Shown piece after piece: positions 1 through 6,088 of a stretch of DNA of 6,088 nucleotides. Source of the DNA: Ahrensia sp. (GTDB taxonomy: Bacteria; Pseudomonadota; Alphaproteobacteria; Rhizobiales; Rhizobiaceae); NCBI GenBank assembly GCA_024639025.1, contig JAHEJF010000129.1:1-6088 (forward strand), read 5' to 3'. The notes beneath the pieces were generated by a model that saw only the letters and a program-made list of their open reading frames with translations, was not told where the DNA came from and searched no databases. The first letter of the stretch is position 1, and every line of letters starts with the position of its first letter. A program made the position numbers and the translations under genes.

Positions 1-169
1 CTTCATCTAAAGTCGGTTCCCGTTAACCAAGATTAACAAATCTCTGAGGCAATGCGTTACTTCGTGGGCGCCCCGGTTGTAAAGTGCCGATGGGGGTGTT
101 GCCTTATCTTGGCCGGAATTTGTCGTTTCTCTGTTGGGGCTGGGGTTTAGTAATGATTGGCAGGTACCC

Positions 170-592
170 ATGAATGTAAGCGTAATTACCGAGTTAGACC
201 GCTTAGACGCAACTAGTTGGCCCCCAGAATCTACAGCTGAAACAAACAGTTCAAGCCATTTGAGGGCCATCGAATTCGAACTCGCGTTGGGCACAGAAGA
301 CCTGCGTGCAAATGGATTTACTGCCTGCATTGAAACTGCAGCCAAGGCTTCAGACTTTACACCCCTGTTCAACATTCCGGCAGTGCCGGGACATGATTGG
401 CAACGGCTTGCTGCCGTTGGCGCCGTTGATAATGGCAAGCCCGTGTTTGTCTTTGTAGCGCTAAATGATGCAGGTGACCGGATTGAAATTCAGCCGGACA
501 TGTCAGGTGCGCCGCATATTCTGGCGTTTGCCGAAGCCTATTTCCAGTTGATGTTGTGTCAGTCATCCGTCAGCGAGGCAATTGCAGACTGA
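170..592 (+). CDS. Hypothetical protein, 140 aa, convergent with ppdK
   Basis: I do not recognise this protein and assign no function. It is a 140-residue, acidic, apparently soluble protein with no signal peptide, membrane segment or cofactor motif that I can see. The N-terminal 30 residues are rich in Ser, Thr and Glu and look disordered. The rest looks like a folded alpha/beta domain: a strand-like segment GKPVFVFVAL near residues 90-99, an acidic turn, then a C-terminal helix (HILAFAEAYFQLMLC, near residues 115-129). I chose ATG170, preceded by AGGT about five bases upstream, over an in-frame TTG at 134 that has no ribosome binding site. The first 34 codons include TTA and AGG and have G or C at only 15 of 34 third positions, lower than ppdK by eye. 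The last 34 bases overlap the 3' end of ppdK on the other strand. The antisense frame over the same bases looks like a shadow. A real gene is likely; the exact start is less sure. Confidence 0.62.
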   Translation: MNVSVITELDRLDATSWPPESTAETNSSSHLRAIEFELALGTEDLRANGFTACIETAAKASDFTPLFNIPAVPGHDWQRLAAVGAVDNGKPVFVFVALNDAGDRIEIQPDMSGAPHILAFAEAYFQLMLCQSSVSEAIAD

Positions 593-3216
593 GCTGCAGC
601 AAGTCGCGCTATCGGAACGCGGTAAGGTGAGCAAGAAACATAGTCGAGTCCGAGATCTTCACAAAACGCGATGGATGTCGGGTCACCGCCATGCTCACCC
701 GTGATTCCCAGCAATATATCGGGTCGGGAATTCCTGCCCTTGTCGGTGGCAAGGCGCATCAGTTCACCCACTCCCTCAATGTCCAAATTGATGAACGGAT
801 CGAGTCCGATCACGCCCTTCTGCAAATAGGTGTTCAGGAAGGTCGACGCATCATCGCGGGATATGCCCAAGGTTGTTTGCGTCAAGTCGTTGGTGCCGAA
901 TGAAAAGAAGTCTGCCGATTCAGCAATGAAATCAGCCCGGATCGCCGCGCGCGGCAGCTCGATAACGCTGCCCACCAGATAGTCTATCGTTTGTTCCTGC
1001 TCTCGCATGACGTCAGCTGCGATGGTATCAATATGTGAGCGCAGGAATTGCAACTCAGCAACATAGGAGACGAGCGGCACAACGATTTCGGGCACCACTG
1101 GTTCTCCGGTCTCCTTGCCAGCAAGTATGGCTGCCTCAAAAATCGCGCGGGTCTGCATTTCGGCGATTTCGGGATAGCATATGGCGAGCCGCACACCACG
1201 ATTGCCCAGCATGGGATTGATTTCGCGCAGTTCTTCGGCGCGCCGGACAAGCCGGTCTACATCGATACCCAGCCTTTTGGCACTGGCAACCAGATCTTCT
1301 TCGCTCTTAGGCAGGAAGTCATATAGCGGCGGGTCCACCAACCGAATGGCGACAGGTTGACCCTGCATTATTTCAAACAGTTCGATAAAATCATCGCGCT
1401 GCATGGGCAACAATTTGTCGAGCGCAGACCGTCGCTCCTCGGCTGTATCTGCGATGATCATCTCGCGCATCACGTCAGCCCGATCACCCTCGGTGAACAT
1501 GTGCTCGGTGCGACAAAGCCCGATGCCGTCAGCGCCAAATTGACGCGCTACAATCGCTTCCTTGGGCGAATCTGCATTCGTGCGCACTTTCATGCGGCGT
1601 TCGGCGTCACTCCATTCCATGAGTGTTGCAAAATCCCCAGCCAGCTTGCTCTGGACCATCGGCAATTCGCCTTTCAGCACTTCACCCGCATTGCCATCGA
1701 TTGTGAGCAAATCACCTTCTCGCAAGGTCATGCCGCCAGCGACCAGCGCCTTGTTGTGTGGGTCGATGCGCAACCCGCCTGCACCGGTGATGCAAGGCTT
1801 GCCCATGCCTCTGGCTACCACCGCCGCATGGCTGGTTGTACCACCGCGTGATGTCAAAATGGCCACCGACGCATCCATGCCGTGTATGTCATCGGGACTG
1901 GTTTCCGGGCGGATCAGAATAACCGGCTTGCCTGCTGCCTTGGCTGCAACTGCATCGGTTGAAGAGAACACAATTTGTCCGCTTGCAGCACCCGGCGATG
2001 CAGGCAGACCGCGCGCAATAATTGTGCGCTCGGCAGCAGGATCAATGGCCGGGTGCAACAACTGATCAAGAGAGGAAGCATCGACACGCATCAATGCATT
2101 TTTGCGTGTGATCACGCCGGCGTCTGCCATTTCGATAGCAATTCGAATTGCCGCAGTCGCAGTGCGTTTGCCGGCGCGGGTTTGCAGCAGCCAGAGCTTT
2201 CCGTTTTCGACTGTGAATTCAACATCTTGCATATCACCAAAATGCTGTTCGAGATCATCTGCCAAGCGCATCAGAACACTGTAGGCGTCGGGCATTCGCT
2301 CCTGCATGGAAGCGCCCGGCTTGTCTTCGATGGCACTAAGCGGATCGGGGGTGCGAAAGCCCGCGACAACATCTTCACCCTGGGCGTCGGCGAGAAATTC
2401 ACCATAGAGTTTGTTCTCACCGGTGGATGGATTGCGCGTGAAAGCCACACCCGTCGCTGAATTCTGACCGGAATTGCCAAACACCATGGCCTGAATGGTT
2501 ACTGCGGTGCCCCACTCTTCGGGGATGTTATGCAGTGCACGGTAGGTCGCCGCGCGCGGATTTCCCCAACTCTTGAACACCGCCATCACTGCACCCCATA
2601 ATTGTTCATGGGGATCCTGCGGAAAGCTCTCATCCATCTCGTCAATAATGGCAGCCTTATAGGCCTGAACAATGCCAATCAATGCGGCCGCGCTGAGCTC
2701 ATTGTCACGGGCGGCACCCTCATTTTCCCGTGCGCCGTCCAGAATGTCCTCAAACAGGCTGTGATCAAGGCCCATTACCACTATTGCATACATCTGAATG
2801 AACCGACGATACGTGTCGTAGGCAAAGCGCTCGTCTCCGGTAAAGCGGGCCAGCGCCTCAACAGTTGCATCGTTGAGACCCAAATTCAGCACCGTGTCCA
2901 TCATGCCAGGCATGGATGCACGTGCTCCGGATCGGACAGAGACCAGAAGCGGGTTTTCAAGGTCGCCAAATTTCTTCGCGCTCATCATCTCGCAATATTT
3001 CATTGCCGCGTTGACTTGTTCGCGTACCCGCTCGGGTATAGCCCGTTCTTTCAGTGCCCGATTGCAGGCATCGGTTGTGATGGTAAAACCCGGCGGCACA
3101 GGTAGTCCGATGCGGCTCATTTCGGCCAGATTGGCGCCCTTGCCGCCCAGAAGCGCGACATCAGCGCTGGAGCCTTCCGCCATGCCGCCGGCAAATGTGT
3201 AAACCCATTTTCGCAT
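559..3216 (-). CDS. ppdK: Pyruvate, phosphate dikinase (EC 2.7.9.1), with catalytic Cys replaced by Thr
   Basis: PPDK interconverts pyruvate + ATP + phosphate and phosphoenolpyruvate + AMP + pyrophosphate in the cytoplasm, serving gluconeogenesis or pyrophosphate-linked glycolysis. The 885 residues match the usual bacterial length of about 870-890. Domains in order: ATP-grasp nucleotide domain, about 1-350, with GGKGAN (Lys26), SVRSGARASMPG (Arg95) and DVEF...LQTR (Asp331, Glu333, Gln345, Arg347); phosphohistidine swivel domain, about 400-520, with His463 in GGTTSHAAVVARG; PEP/pyruvate TIM barrel, about 540-885, with GLCRTEH (Arg569), IRLVDPP (Arg625), VIELPRA (Glu753) and FSFGTNDLTQ (Asn776, Asp777). 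All barrel residues and the His align with Clostridium symbiosum PPDK at +8, but Cys831 is Thr839 here (codon at 700-702). ATG3216 is the only possible start: an in-frame TAG lies 15 bases upstream with no start codon between. No Shine-Dalgarno sequence is evident. Identity is near certain; full dikinase activity is in question because of Thr839. Confidence 0.96.
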   Translation of the reverse strand: MRKWVYTFAGGMAEGSSADVALLGGKGANLAEMSRIGLPVPPGFTITTDACNRALKERAIPERVREQVNAAMKYCEMMSAKKFGDLENPLLVSVRSGARASMPGMMDTVLNLGLNDATVEALARFTGDERFAYDTYRRFIQMYAIVVMGLDHSLFEDILDGARENEGAARDNELSAAALIGIVQAYKAAIIDEMDESFPQDPHEQLWGAVMAVFKSWGNPRAATYRALHNIPEEWGTAVTIQAMVFGNSGQNSATGVAFTRNPSTGENKLYGEFLADAQGEDVVAGFRTPDPLSAIEDKPGASMQERMPDAYSVLMRLADDLEQHFGDMQDVEFTVENGKLWLLQTRAGKRTATAAIRIAIEMADAGVITRKNALMRVDASSLDQLLHPAIDPAAERTIIARGLPASPGAASGQIVFSSTDAVAAKAAGKPVILIRPETSPDDIHGMDASVAILTSRGGTTSHAAVVARGMGKPCITGAGGLRIDPHNKALVAGGMTLREGDLLTIDGNAGEVLKGELPMVQSKLAGDFATLMEWSDAERRMKVRTNADSPKEAIVARQFGADGIGLCRTEHMFTEGDRADVMREMIIADTAEERRSALDKLLPMQRDDFIELFEIMQGQPVAIRLVDPPLYDFLPKSEEDLVASAKRLGIDVDRLVRRAEELREINPMLGNRGVRLAICYPEIAEMQTRAIFEAAILAGKETGEPVVPEIVVPLVSYVAELQFLRSHIDTIAADVMREQEQTIDYLVGSVIELPRAAIRADFIAESADFFSFGTNDLTQTTLGISRDDASTFLNTYLQKGVIGLDPFINLDIEGVGELMRLATDKGRNSRPDILLGITGEHGGDPTSIAFCEDLGLDYVSCSPYRVPIARLAAAQSAIASLTDD

Positions 3217-3270
3217 CGTGTTGGTATTCTACATCCGGTTTACAAGCGGCGCGTGGCACCAGGAATTGCC

Positions 3271-3299
3271 AGTATATGGGTCAAAAGTCTCCGGCGCTA
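3271..3299 (-). promoter_or_regulatory. Candidate ppdK promoter (weak)
   Basis: Reading on the minus strand, TATACT (plus positions 3271-3276) is a five-of-six match to a sigma-70 -10 box and would start a transcript about 45-50 bases before the ppdK ATG. At 17-base spacing the -35 position (3294-3299) reads TAGCGC, a poor match, and it falls inside one copy of a 9-bp direct repeat. A TTGACC at 3279-3284 resembles a -35 box but has no -10 partner at proper spacing. A weak core promoter that needs an activator is possible. This is inference from consensus matching only. Confidence 0.25.
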
Positions 3300-3321
3300 G
3301 GTCACCGGGGGACCGGCGCTA
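3291..3321. repeat. 9-bp direct repeat pair, 22 bp apart, upstream of ppdK
   Basis: The 9-mer CCGGCGCTA occurs exactly at 3291-3299 and again at 3313-3321 on the plus strand (TAGCGCCGG on the coding strand of ppdK). The start-to-start distance of 22 bp is about two helical turns, so both copies face the same side of the DNA. The copy nearer to ppdK covers the -35 position of the candidate promoter. The arrangement fits a regulator binding site, but chance or a remnant of duplication cannot be excluded from one sequence. Confidence 0.4.
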
Positions 3322-3335
3322 AAATATCAGCAAAC

Positions 3336-6088
3336 TTAACTGGCTTCGCGCAGATCTTCGGCCTGCTGCAAATCGACCGAGACCAGTTGGCTGACACCCT
3401 GCTCTTTCATGGTGACGCCGAACAAACGATCCACGCGTGCCATGGTGATCGGATTGTGCGTGATTATCACAAAACGCGTATCGGTTTCCTTGCTCATCTG
3501 GTCCATCAGATCGCAGAAACGCTCGACATTATGGTCATCAAGTGGCGCATCAACCTCATCGAGCACACAGATCGGCGCCGGATTGGTCAGGAAGACTGCA
3601 AAGATCAGCGCCATGGCAGTCAATGCCTGCTCTCCACCGGACAAGAGCGTCATGGTTTGCGGCTTCTTGCCGGGTGGTCGGGCCACGATTTCCAGTCCGG
3701 CCTCCAGCGGATCATCGCTTTCAACCAATTGCAGTTCGGCGGTACCGCCACCAAACAGGTGCGTAAACAACTTTTTGAAATGCCCTTGCACATCCTCAAA
3801 CGCAACCAGAAGGCGCTCACGGCCTTCCTTGTTCAGTGATGAGATCGCTGAACGGAGTTCGGCAATTGCCTGAACAACATCTTCGCGTTCCTGGGTGATT
3901 AGGCCAAAGCGCTCGGCAAGTTCGGTTTGCTCTTCCTCGGCGCGCAAGTTCACTGCGCCCAGGCGTTCCCTTTCAATTTTGAGGCGCTCAAGGCGTTTTT
4001 CGGTCGGGTCCACCTCGGGCAACGCATCATCTGCCGACAGGCCGGTATGTTCAAACGCCTTGTGCGGCTGACAATTAAGCGTCTCCGCGATGCGATTTTC
4101 GACATCGGTGCGACGCTCGGTGGCAGCGGCCAGACGTTCTTCGGCGCGGGCGCGCCCTTCGCGAGAGGTGGAAAGGTCCTGGATGGTGGTTGTCGCAGCC
4201 TTGTCAGCCTCTGCCGCTACCGATTCAGCCTTGGCCAGTTGATCGGCAGCTTCCTGACGGCTTGCCTCAGCAACCTCGATTTCAGCAACCAGTGCACGGT
4301 GTTTGCTCTCCAACTCACCGGGACTGTCGGCAAGTTCCTCGAGCAGCCTTTCGGTTTCGGTCCGGCGATCTTGCAAGATCTGGATCTGTCTTTGAGCATT
4401 CGTCCGACGGGTATTCCAACTTGCTCGCTCTGCCTGAATTGAAGACAGGCGTTGTCGGCGGGCCTCGCCTTCCCGCGCCAATCCCTGATGTTCGGCGCGC
4501 ACTTCAGCCAGTTCAGCCCGGTCTTTGGCAACAGTTGCCTGCAGGCTTTCCAATCGCGCATCGAACGATGTTACTTTGGGTTCGGAAATCAACGCAGCTT
4601 CAGCTTCGTTGACGATGCCGATAGCCTCGTCAAGATCGTTTGCAATCCGCGAGATTGACTCGTTTAGAACGTCGCGACGACGGGCCAACTCGCCCGAAGA
4701 ACGTTCAGCAGCGGCGAGTTCTTCACGAGCGGTGCGCGCAATATTCTGTTTTTCTTTCAATATATTACGGGCATTTGCTTCAGTGGAAACAGCGCTCTTG
4801 GTTGCTTCTTCAGCGGTTGCCACCCGGTCTTCACAAGACGTCTTTGCCTTGGTTGCGACAACAATCTCAGCATCCAGTTCGGTCAGGCGGTTTTTCTGCG
4901 CCAGCCGTTGTGCTGCCGCTGTCGGTGCATCAGCTGCGGCGCGGTAACCATCCCAACGCCACAGCGCGCCATCACGTGTCACCAAGCGCTGGCCAGGTGC
5001 CAGTGCCGCACTCAGTTTTGCACCGTGTGCTTCATCATCAACAAGGCCGATCTGCGCCAATCGGCGGCCCAATGCATTGCTGCCGCGGACATGATCGCTA
5101 AGGGCAACCACACCTTCGGGCAGCGCGGGATCGGCCGACGATATCTCGGCGCCTGCGAAATGAACGCCTGCACCTGCATCTGTGGACACATCAAGATCAT
5201 CACCCAGCGCCGCACCCAGTGCTGTTTCAAACCCCTTGTCCACTTTGAGCTCTTCGATGACTGCCGGGAACAGATCGCCACCGCCTGCATTGACCAGCTT
5301 CGCAATGGTTCTCGCTTCGGCCTCGAGCACATTGAGTGCATCACGGGCGGCGCTCAGCTCCGGGCGCAGGTCGGATTCTGCAGCGCGCGCAAGCGCTACT
5401 TTGCTTTCCGCATCAAGGACCGATTTTTCGGCCTCCACAATGGCGTTCTCAGATGCTGCAACCGCGGCTTGTTTTTCGGCCGGATCGGCAAGCGCACCGA
5501 TTTTCTCGTTCAGCGAAACCAATTCGGTTTCGACATTGCGTTTTTGACCCTCGAGGCGATCCCTGCGGTCGCCCGCTTCTGAAATGCGGCGTTGCAATTG
5601 CGTTCTAAGCGCCTGCGCTTCGGCGCGCTCAGCAGTGAGTTTCGCCAATTCAGACTCAGATCCCTCCGATCGGGTTTTGGCCTGGTCCACTTCGGCCGCC
5701 ACAGATGCTTCACGCGCCGCAGCACCTTCTTCCTGTGCTTTGAGCGTTTGCTCTTCCTCGGCCAAGCGTGAGAGTATGTCGGCGTTCTCCAAAACCATCC
5801 GATCTTCGCGACCAATGTCTTCGGCCAGTTGAGCAATGCGCTGTTCATATTCCGCTTTTCGCGCACGAAGGCGGCTTGCTTCGGTATCAAGCTGATCGCG
5901 TGCAATCGTCAAGCGTTGCAATGTCGCGGCAGCGGCCATTTCAGCCTCTCGCAACGGTGGCAGTGCTTTCTGCGCGATCCCCTGGAGCCTTGCAGCCTCC
6001 ATTTGCAGCTGGGCGCGCTCGGCGACCTCGTTCGTGACCTGTGAAAGCACGGATTGCCCTTCGGACTCGGCGCTTTTTGCCTGGATCC
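3336..6088 (-). CDS. smc: Chromosome segregation protein SMC, C-terminal 916 residues (5' end beyond window)
   Basis: SMC is the ATPase core of the bacterial condensin; with ScpA and ScpB it compacts and separates sister chromosomes. The frame is open to the right edge, so the gene is cut at its 5' end: the N-terminal head with Walker A and roughly 230-250 residues are outside. Visible parts, in reading order: first coiled-coil arm, rich in Ala, Glu and Arg with heptad-like spacing (about 5300-6088); hinge (about 4887-5300), from KLVNAGGGDLFPAVIEELKV to ADAPTAAAQRLAQKNRL; returning coiled-coil arm (about 3950-4885); RLGAVNLRAEEE at the arm-to-head transition; C-terminal ABC head with signature LLSGGEQALTA (about 3618-3647), Walker B ICVLDEVDAPLDD (3534-3572) and H-loop histidine in IITHNP (3456-3458). 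All C-terminal ATPase motifs are intact, with no frameshift. A GTG at 6048-6050 is an internal Val codon, not the start. The stop is 119 bp before ppdK on the same strand. Confidence 0.96.
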   Translation of the reverse strand, partial: IQAKSAESEGQSVLSQVTNEVAERAQLQMEAARLQGIAQKALPPLREAEMAAAATLQRLTIARDQLDTEASRLRARKAEYEQRIAQLAEDIGREDRMVLENADILSRLAEEEQTLKAQEEGAAAREASVAAEVDQAKTRSEGSESELAKLTAERAEAQALRTQLQRRISEAGDRRDRLEGQKRNVETELVSLNEKIGALADPAEKQAAVAASENAIVEAEKSVLDAESKVALARAAESDLRPELSAARDALNVLEAEARTIAKLVNAGGGDLFPAVIEELKVDKGFETALGAALGDDLDVSTDAGAGVHFAGAEISSADPALPEGVVALSDHVRGSNALGRRLAQIGLVDDEAHGAKLSAALAPGQRLVTRDGALWRWDGYRAAADAPTAAAQRLAQKNRLTELDAEIVVATKAKTSCEDRVATAEEATKSAVSTEANARNILKEKQNIARTAREELAAAERSSGELARRRDVLNESISRIANDLDEAIGIVNEAEAALISEPKVTSFDARLESLQATVAKDRAELAEVRAEHQGLAREGEARRQRLSSIQAERASWNTRRTNAQRQIQILQDRRTETERLLEELADSPGELESKHRALVAEIEVAEASRQEAADQLAKAESVAAEADKAATTTIQDLSTSREGRARAEERLAAATERRTDVENRIAETLNCQPHKAFEHTGLSADDALPEVDPTEKRLERLKIERERLGAVNLRAEEEQTELAERFGLITQEREDVVQAIAELRSAISSLNKEGRERLLVAFEDVQGHFKKLFTHLFGGGTAELQLVESDDPLEAGLEIVARPPGKKPQTMTLLSGGEQALTAMALIFAVFLTNPAPICVLDEVDAPLDDHNVERFCDLMDQMSKETDTRFVIITHNPITMARVDRLFGVTMKEQGVSQLVSVDLQQAEDLREAS

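Noticed and set aside
134..169. TTG start at 134 giving a 152-residue version of the small protein
   Set aside because: There is no Shine-Dalgarno sequence before it, and ATG170 with AGGT just upstream is a better start.
7..438. A 143-residue minus-strand open frame antisense to the small hypothetical gene
   Set aside because: Its composition is Ser/Ala/Asn-rich without strand or helix patterns, whereas the plus-strand frame has plausible secondary structure and a candidate ribosome binding site.
1357..2460. Long plus-strand open frames inside ppdK (for example 1357-1851, 1562-2065, 1975-2460)
   Set aside because: They lie antisense to a complete, well-conserved ppdK, have no recognisable domains and low-complexity or Cys/His/Ser-rich translations typical of shadow frames.
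3303..3318. Hairpin (6-bp stem with one G-U pair, loop TCCC) just after the smc stop as a terminator
   Set aside because: On the transcribed strand it is not followed directly by a T-run; the nearest TTTT is about 20 bases further on.
4908..5582. A 224-residue plus-strand open frame antisense to the smc hinge
   Set aside because: Its translation is rich in Cys, Arg and His with no domain pattern, and the opposite frame is clearly conserved SMC.
6048..6050. GTG as the start of the SMC-like protein
   Set aside because: The frame continues open to the window edge and the N-terminal ATPase head must precede it, so this is an internal Val codon.
6083..6088. BamHI site GGATCC exactly at the right edge, suggesting a cloned fragment end
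   Set aside because: Possible as a cloning junction, but another GGATCC lies at 2612-2617 and the left edge is not such a site; it has no biological meaning here.

Overview
The window looks like a piece of an alphaproteobacterial chromosome. The reasons are the closeness of the SMC C-terminal head and hinge to the alphaproteobacterial type (for example the conserved stretch ADAPTAAAQRLAQKNRL after the hinge), a pyruvate phosphate dikinase of the short bacterial form, and a GC content that looks to be in the mid-50s percent by eye. I cannot place it to genus. I see no mobile elements, tRNA or rRNA genes, CRISPR arrays or long repeats. This is core-genome DNA.

Layout from left to right: (1) bases 1-169 are the non-coding upstream region of a small gene, with two TTAAC motifs ten bases apart and no convincing sigma-70 promoter; (2) bases 170-592, plus strand, hold an unrecognised 140-residue acidic protein; (3) bases 559-3216, minus strand, hold a complete ppdK, whose 3' end overlaps the small gene tail to tail by 34 bp; (4) bases 3217-3335 form a 119-bp gap with a TATACT -10 candidate and a 9-bp direct repeat 22 bp apart, the likely place for ppdK control; (5) bases 3336-6088, minus strand, hold the C-terminal 916 residues of the chromosome condensin subunit SMC. 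Its N-terminal head (Walker A) lies beyond the right edge.

smc and ppdK lie on the same strand and could be partly co-transcribed, but the gap is long enough for a separate ppdK promoter. Functionally they are unrelated: SMC organises and segregates the chromosome with ScpA/ScpB, whereas PPDK interconverts pyruvate and phosphoenolpyruvate in central carbon metabolism.

The most notable observation is in PPDK. Every catalytic residue I can align to the Clostridium symbiosum enzyme is present (His463, Arg569, Arg625, Glu753, Asn776, Asp777, all at a constant +8 offset) except the essential active-site cysteine (Cys831 in C. symbiosum), which is Thr839 here, in GITGEHGGDP instead of GICGEHGGDP. 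The Thr codon is ACG, three base changes from TGT or TGC, so a single base error cannot explain it. Apart from this, the window holds ordinary housekeeping genes; I found no evidence of a new multi-gene system.
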